Shown here piece after piece: positions 62,400-64,000 of a stretch of DNA of 64,000 bases. Origin of the DNA: HGM04593 sp045591315 (GTDB lineage Bacteria > Bacteroidota > Bacteroidia > Bacteroidales > Bacteroidaceae); contig JAZNSN010000029.1 of NCBI GenBank assembly GCA_045591315.1, positions 62,001 through 126,000 of the forward strand, in the 5' to 3' direction. Each line of letters begins with the position of its first letter. Within the stretch, counting starts at the first letter, position 1. Below the pieces are notes generated by a model. It worked only from the letters and a program-made list of their open reading frames with translations, searched no databases and was not told where the DNA came from. Position numbers and translations under genes: made by a program.

Positions 62400-63443
62400 G
62401 TGAAGAGTAAGGTATTTGCATACATGCTGGCACTGGTTGCTCTTGTTTCCTGCGGAACCGGGGGCGACAGGAGTGCTCTGTCTGCCGATGAGCAGTGGAC
62501 CTTGACCGTTCCGGCAGGAGTGAAGACCGATACCGTCTCCATTGATACAATGTCCGTGGAAAATCCTTTCATAACCTATGACAGCGAAAGCAACATGTAT
62601 TTCATGGTTGCTGACGGCGGATACATGTGGACAAGCAAGGAACTCCGTCTGTGGCATGGCCCGTACAATATCCTGCTGCAGGACAAGGCTTCGTGGATGA
62701 GCAAGGCTTCGGCAATTTACTCCCCGGAGATACACAAGTACAATGGCCGCTATTATTATATGGCATCATTCGAACGTGCCGACACAATGGTTGCCGGCAG
62801 CAACGGAGAACTCTTTCCGCGCCGTTCGTGCGTGGCATTGGTCTCAAACAGCATAACAGGGCCGTACAGGACAATAGATGTTGCCGGTGAGTTGCTCGAT
62901 ATGCGCGAGAAAGCTGTACACCCAACATTTTGTACCGACGACTATGGTGTCGGGTACATGATATACAACCACGATGCGAGTCAGAACGGTGACGGCACGG
63001 TGCAGATAGTGCGCATCTCCGAGAATATGGCCCGCAGGGTAGGGGAAGCATATATAATGTTCTCTGCATCGCGTAACGGATGGTCACGTTCGGCCAATGG
63101 CGAGAAGAATGCCTTCTCTCCGGTTATGGAAGCTCCGTTCCTCTTTGTTACCGACGGCGGCAGAATGGGAATCATCTTCACTACGTGCATCGGTGATGAA
63201 AGGGCTCTTGGAGTTGCATATACCGAAACAGGGCATCTTGACGGCCCATGGACAATAGAGCCGGAGCCTTTCATGACAGGCAATGTCGGCAGTGCGATGA
63301 TGTTCAAGGACTATGACGGAACATTGGTAATGGCTGTTCAGAAAGATACTGTAATTGACGGCAAGCAAAGGCATCTTCCGCGCCTTTTGAAGATGGAATC
63401 GCAATTTGAGAAACTACAAATTAAAGGATACTATAAATTTTAG
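62400..63443 (+). CDS. GH43-like beta-propeller lipoprotein
   Basis: The 347 residues begin at a GTG (62400) that gives a clean lipoprotein signal (KSKVFAYMLALVALVSC). The body shows propeller blades typical of GH43-type glycosidases (ENPFITYDSESNMYFMV; SPEIHKYNGRYYYMASF; HPTFCTDDYGVGYMIY; MEAPFLFVTDGGRMGI). Asp and Glu residues at expected blade positions are present, but catalysis was not verified. The stop is five bases before nagB, suggesting a link to amino-sugar use. Confidence 0.75.
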   Translation: MKSKVFAYMLALVALVSCGTGGDRSALSADEQWTLTVPAGVKTDTVSIDTMSVENPFITYDSESNMYFMVADGGYMWTSKELRLWHGPYNILLQDKASWMSKASAIYSPEIHKYNGRYYYMASFERADTMVAGSNGELFPRRSCVALVSNSITGPYRTIDVAGELLDMREKAVHPTFCTDDYGVGYMIYNHDASQNGDGTVQIVRISENMARRVGEAYIMFSASRNGWSRSANGEKNAFSPVMEAPFLFVTDGGRMGIIFTTCIGDERALGVAYTETGHLDGPWTIEPEPFMTGNVGSAMMFKDYDGTLVMAVQKDTVIDGKQRHLPRLLKMESQFEKLQIKGYYKF

Positions 63444-63448
63444 GAATT

Positions 63449-64000
63449 ATGCGTTTAATTATTCAACCAAACTATCAGCAACTCTCTTGCTGGGCTGCAT
63501 CTTATGTAGCAAAGAAAATCAATGAGTTCAAACCTACAGCCGAGAAACCGTTCGTTCTTGGTCTTCCTACCGGCGGAACTCCACTCGGTACATACAAGGA
63601 GCTCATCAACCTTTACAACAAGGGTATCGTAAGTTTCCAGAATGTAGTTACATTCAACATGGACGAGTATGTTGGTCTTCCTGAGGAGCACCCTGAGAGC
63701 TACCACTCATTCATGTGGAACAACTTCTTCAGCCATGTAGATGTAAAGAGAGAGAATGTGAACATCCTCAACGGCAACGCAGAGGACCTTATCGCTGAGT
63801 GCGCTCGCTATGAGGAGAAAATCAAGTCTTACGGCGGTATCGACCTCTTCCTTGGCGGTATCGGCCCCGACGGTCACATCGCATTCAACGAGCCGGGCTC
63901 ATCTCTCGCATCACGTACACGTATCAAGACTTTGACAACCGACACAATCATTGCGAACTCACGTTTCTTCGACAATGACATCAACAAGGTTCCAAAGACT
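63449..64000 (+). CDS. nagB: Glucosamine-6-phosphate deaminase, 5' part
   Basis: 184 codons run off the right edge. They contain GLPTGGTPLGTYKEL, the catalytic Asp in FNMDEYVGL and GGIGPDGHIAFNEPGSS with the active His. It converts glucosamine-6-phosphate to fructose-6-phosphate and ammonia. About 80 residues of the C-terminus lie outside. Tightly follows the GH43-like lipoprotein. Confidence 0.96.
   Translation, partial: MRLIIQPNYQQLSCWAASYVAKKINEFKPTAEKPFVLGLPTGGTPLGTYKELINLYNKGIVSFQNVVTFNMDEYVGLPEEHPESYHSFMWNNFFSHVDVKRENVNILNGNAEDLIAECARYEEKIKSYGGIDLFLGGIGPDGHIAFNEPGSSLASRTRIKTLTTDTIIANSRFFDNDINKVPKT

Overview
The window is bacterial chromosome from the order Bacteroidales (phylum Bacteroidota). 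Four things point there: an lpxC-fabZ fusion sitting between lpxD and lpxA; a split glycine decarboxylase (gcvPA/gcvPB); many upstream boxes of the Bacteroidota -7 form TAnnTTTG; and few strong Shine-Dalgarno sites. Genus cannot be settled by reading alone. No rRNA, tRNA, CRISPR array or complete insertion sequence was seen.

Layout. (1) 1-14,300 is an AT-rich defence island: the end of a type I restriction-modification operon (hsdS fragment, an ApeA-like HEPN gene, hsdR); a divergent two-gene operon encoding a nucleoside-phosphorylase/P-loop NTPase and an AAA/TPR ATPase; an unrecognised gene; a second ApeA-like HEPN gene; a small unknown gene; a RloA/RloB (AbiL-like) pair; and a decayed ORF. 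(2) 14,250-17,800 holds a Fic protein with a DNA-binding N-terminus and a palindromic operator, then a large TPR protein with a detached second copy of its C-terminal coding end. (3) 17,800-42,400 is core metabolism: pgk, nth, a phosphatase, pheS, a Rel/SpoT protein, a transglutaminase-like lipoprotein, miaA, the lipid A genes lpxD-lpxC/fabZ-lpxA, pyrF-prfA-purM, a POT peptide transporter, and lplA-gcvT-gcvH-gcvPA-gcvPB. (4) 42,380-51,470 is a second accessory island: three copies of a terminator-like hairpin repeat, a deleted Abi_2 (AbiD/F) gene, an HTH/AbiEii toxin-antitoxin pair, a KAP NTPase, a broken tyrosine recombinase and a type III restriction-modification system (mod, res). (5) 51,900-64,000 returns to core genes: ispE, a five-copy 95-96 bp tandem repeat, dnaB, trpS, an NCS2 purine permease, pheT, a YebC-family regulator, a DUF4251-like exported protein, a GH43-like lipoprotein and the start of nagB.

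How genes work together. LplA and GcvT/H/PA/PB form one glycine-cleavage transcription unit, with LplA probably lipoylating GcvH. LpxD, LpxC/FabZ and LpxA carry out early lipid A synthesis. The defence genes form adjacent, separately promoted modules. The most promising candidate for a new system is the PNP-NTPase + AAA/TPR operon (5134-8974). The most unusual non-coding signal is a repeat family (52,841-53,291 and 15,448-15,505) whose base changes preserve RNA-type pairing.

Limits: all family assignments come from reading motifs and recalled family signatures. No database search, folding calculation or alignment program was run.
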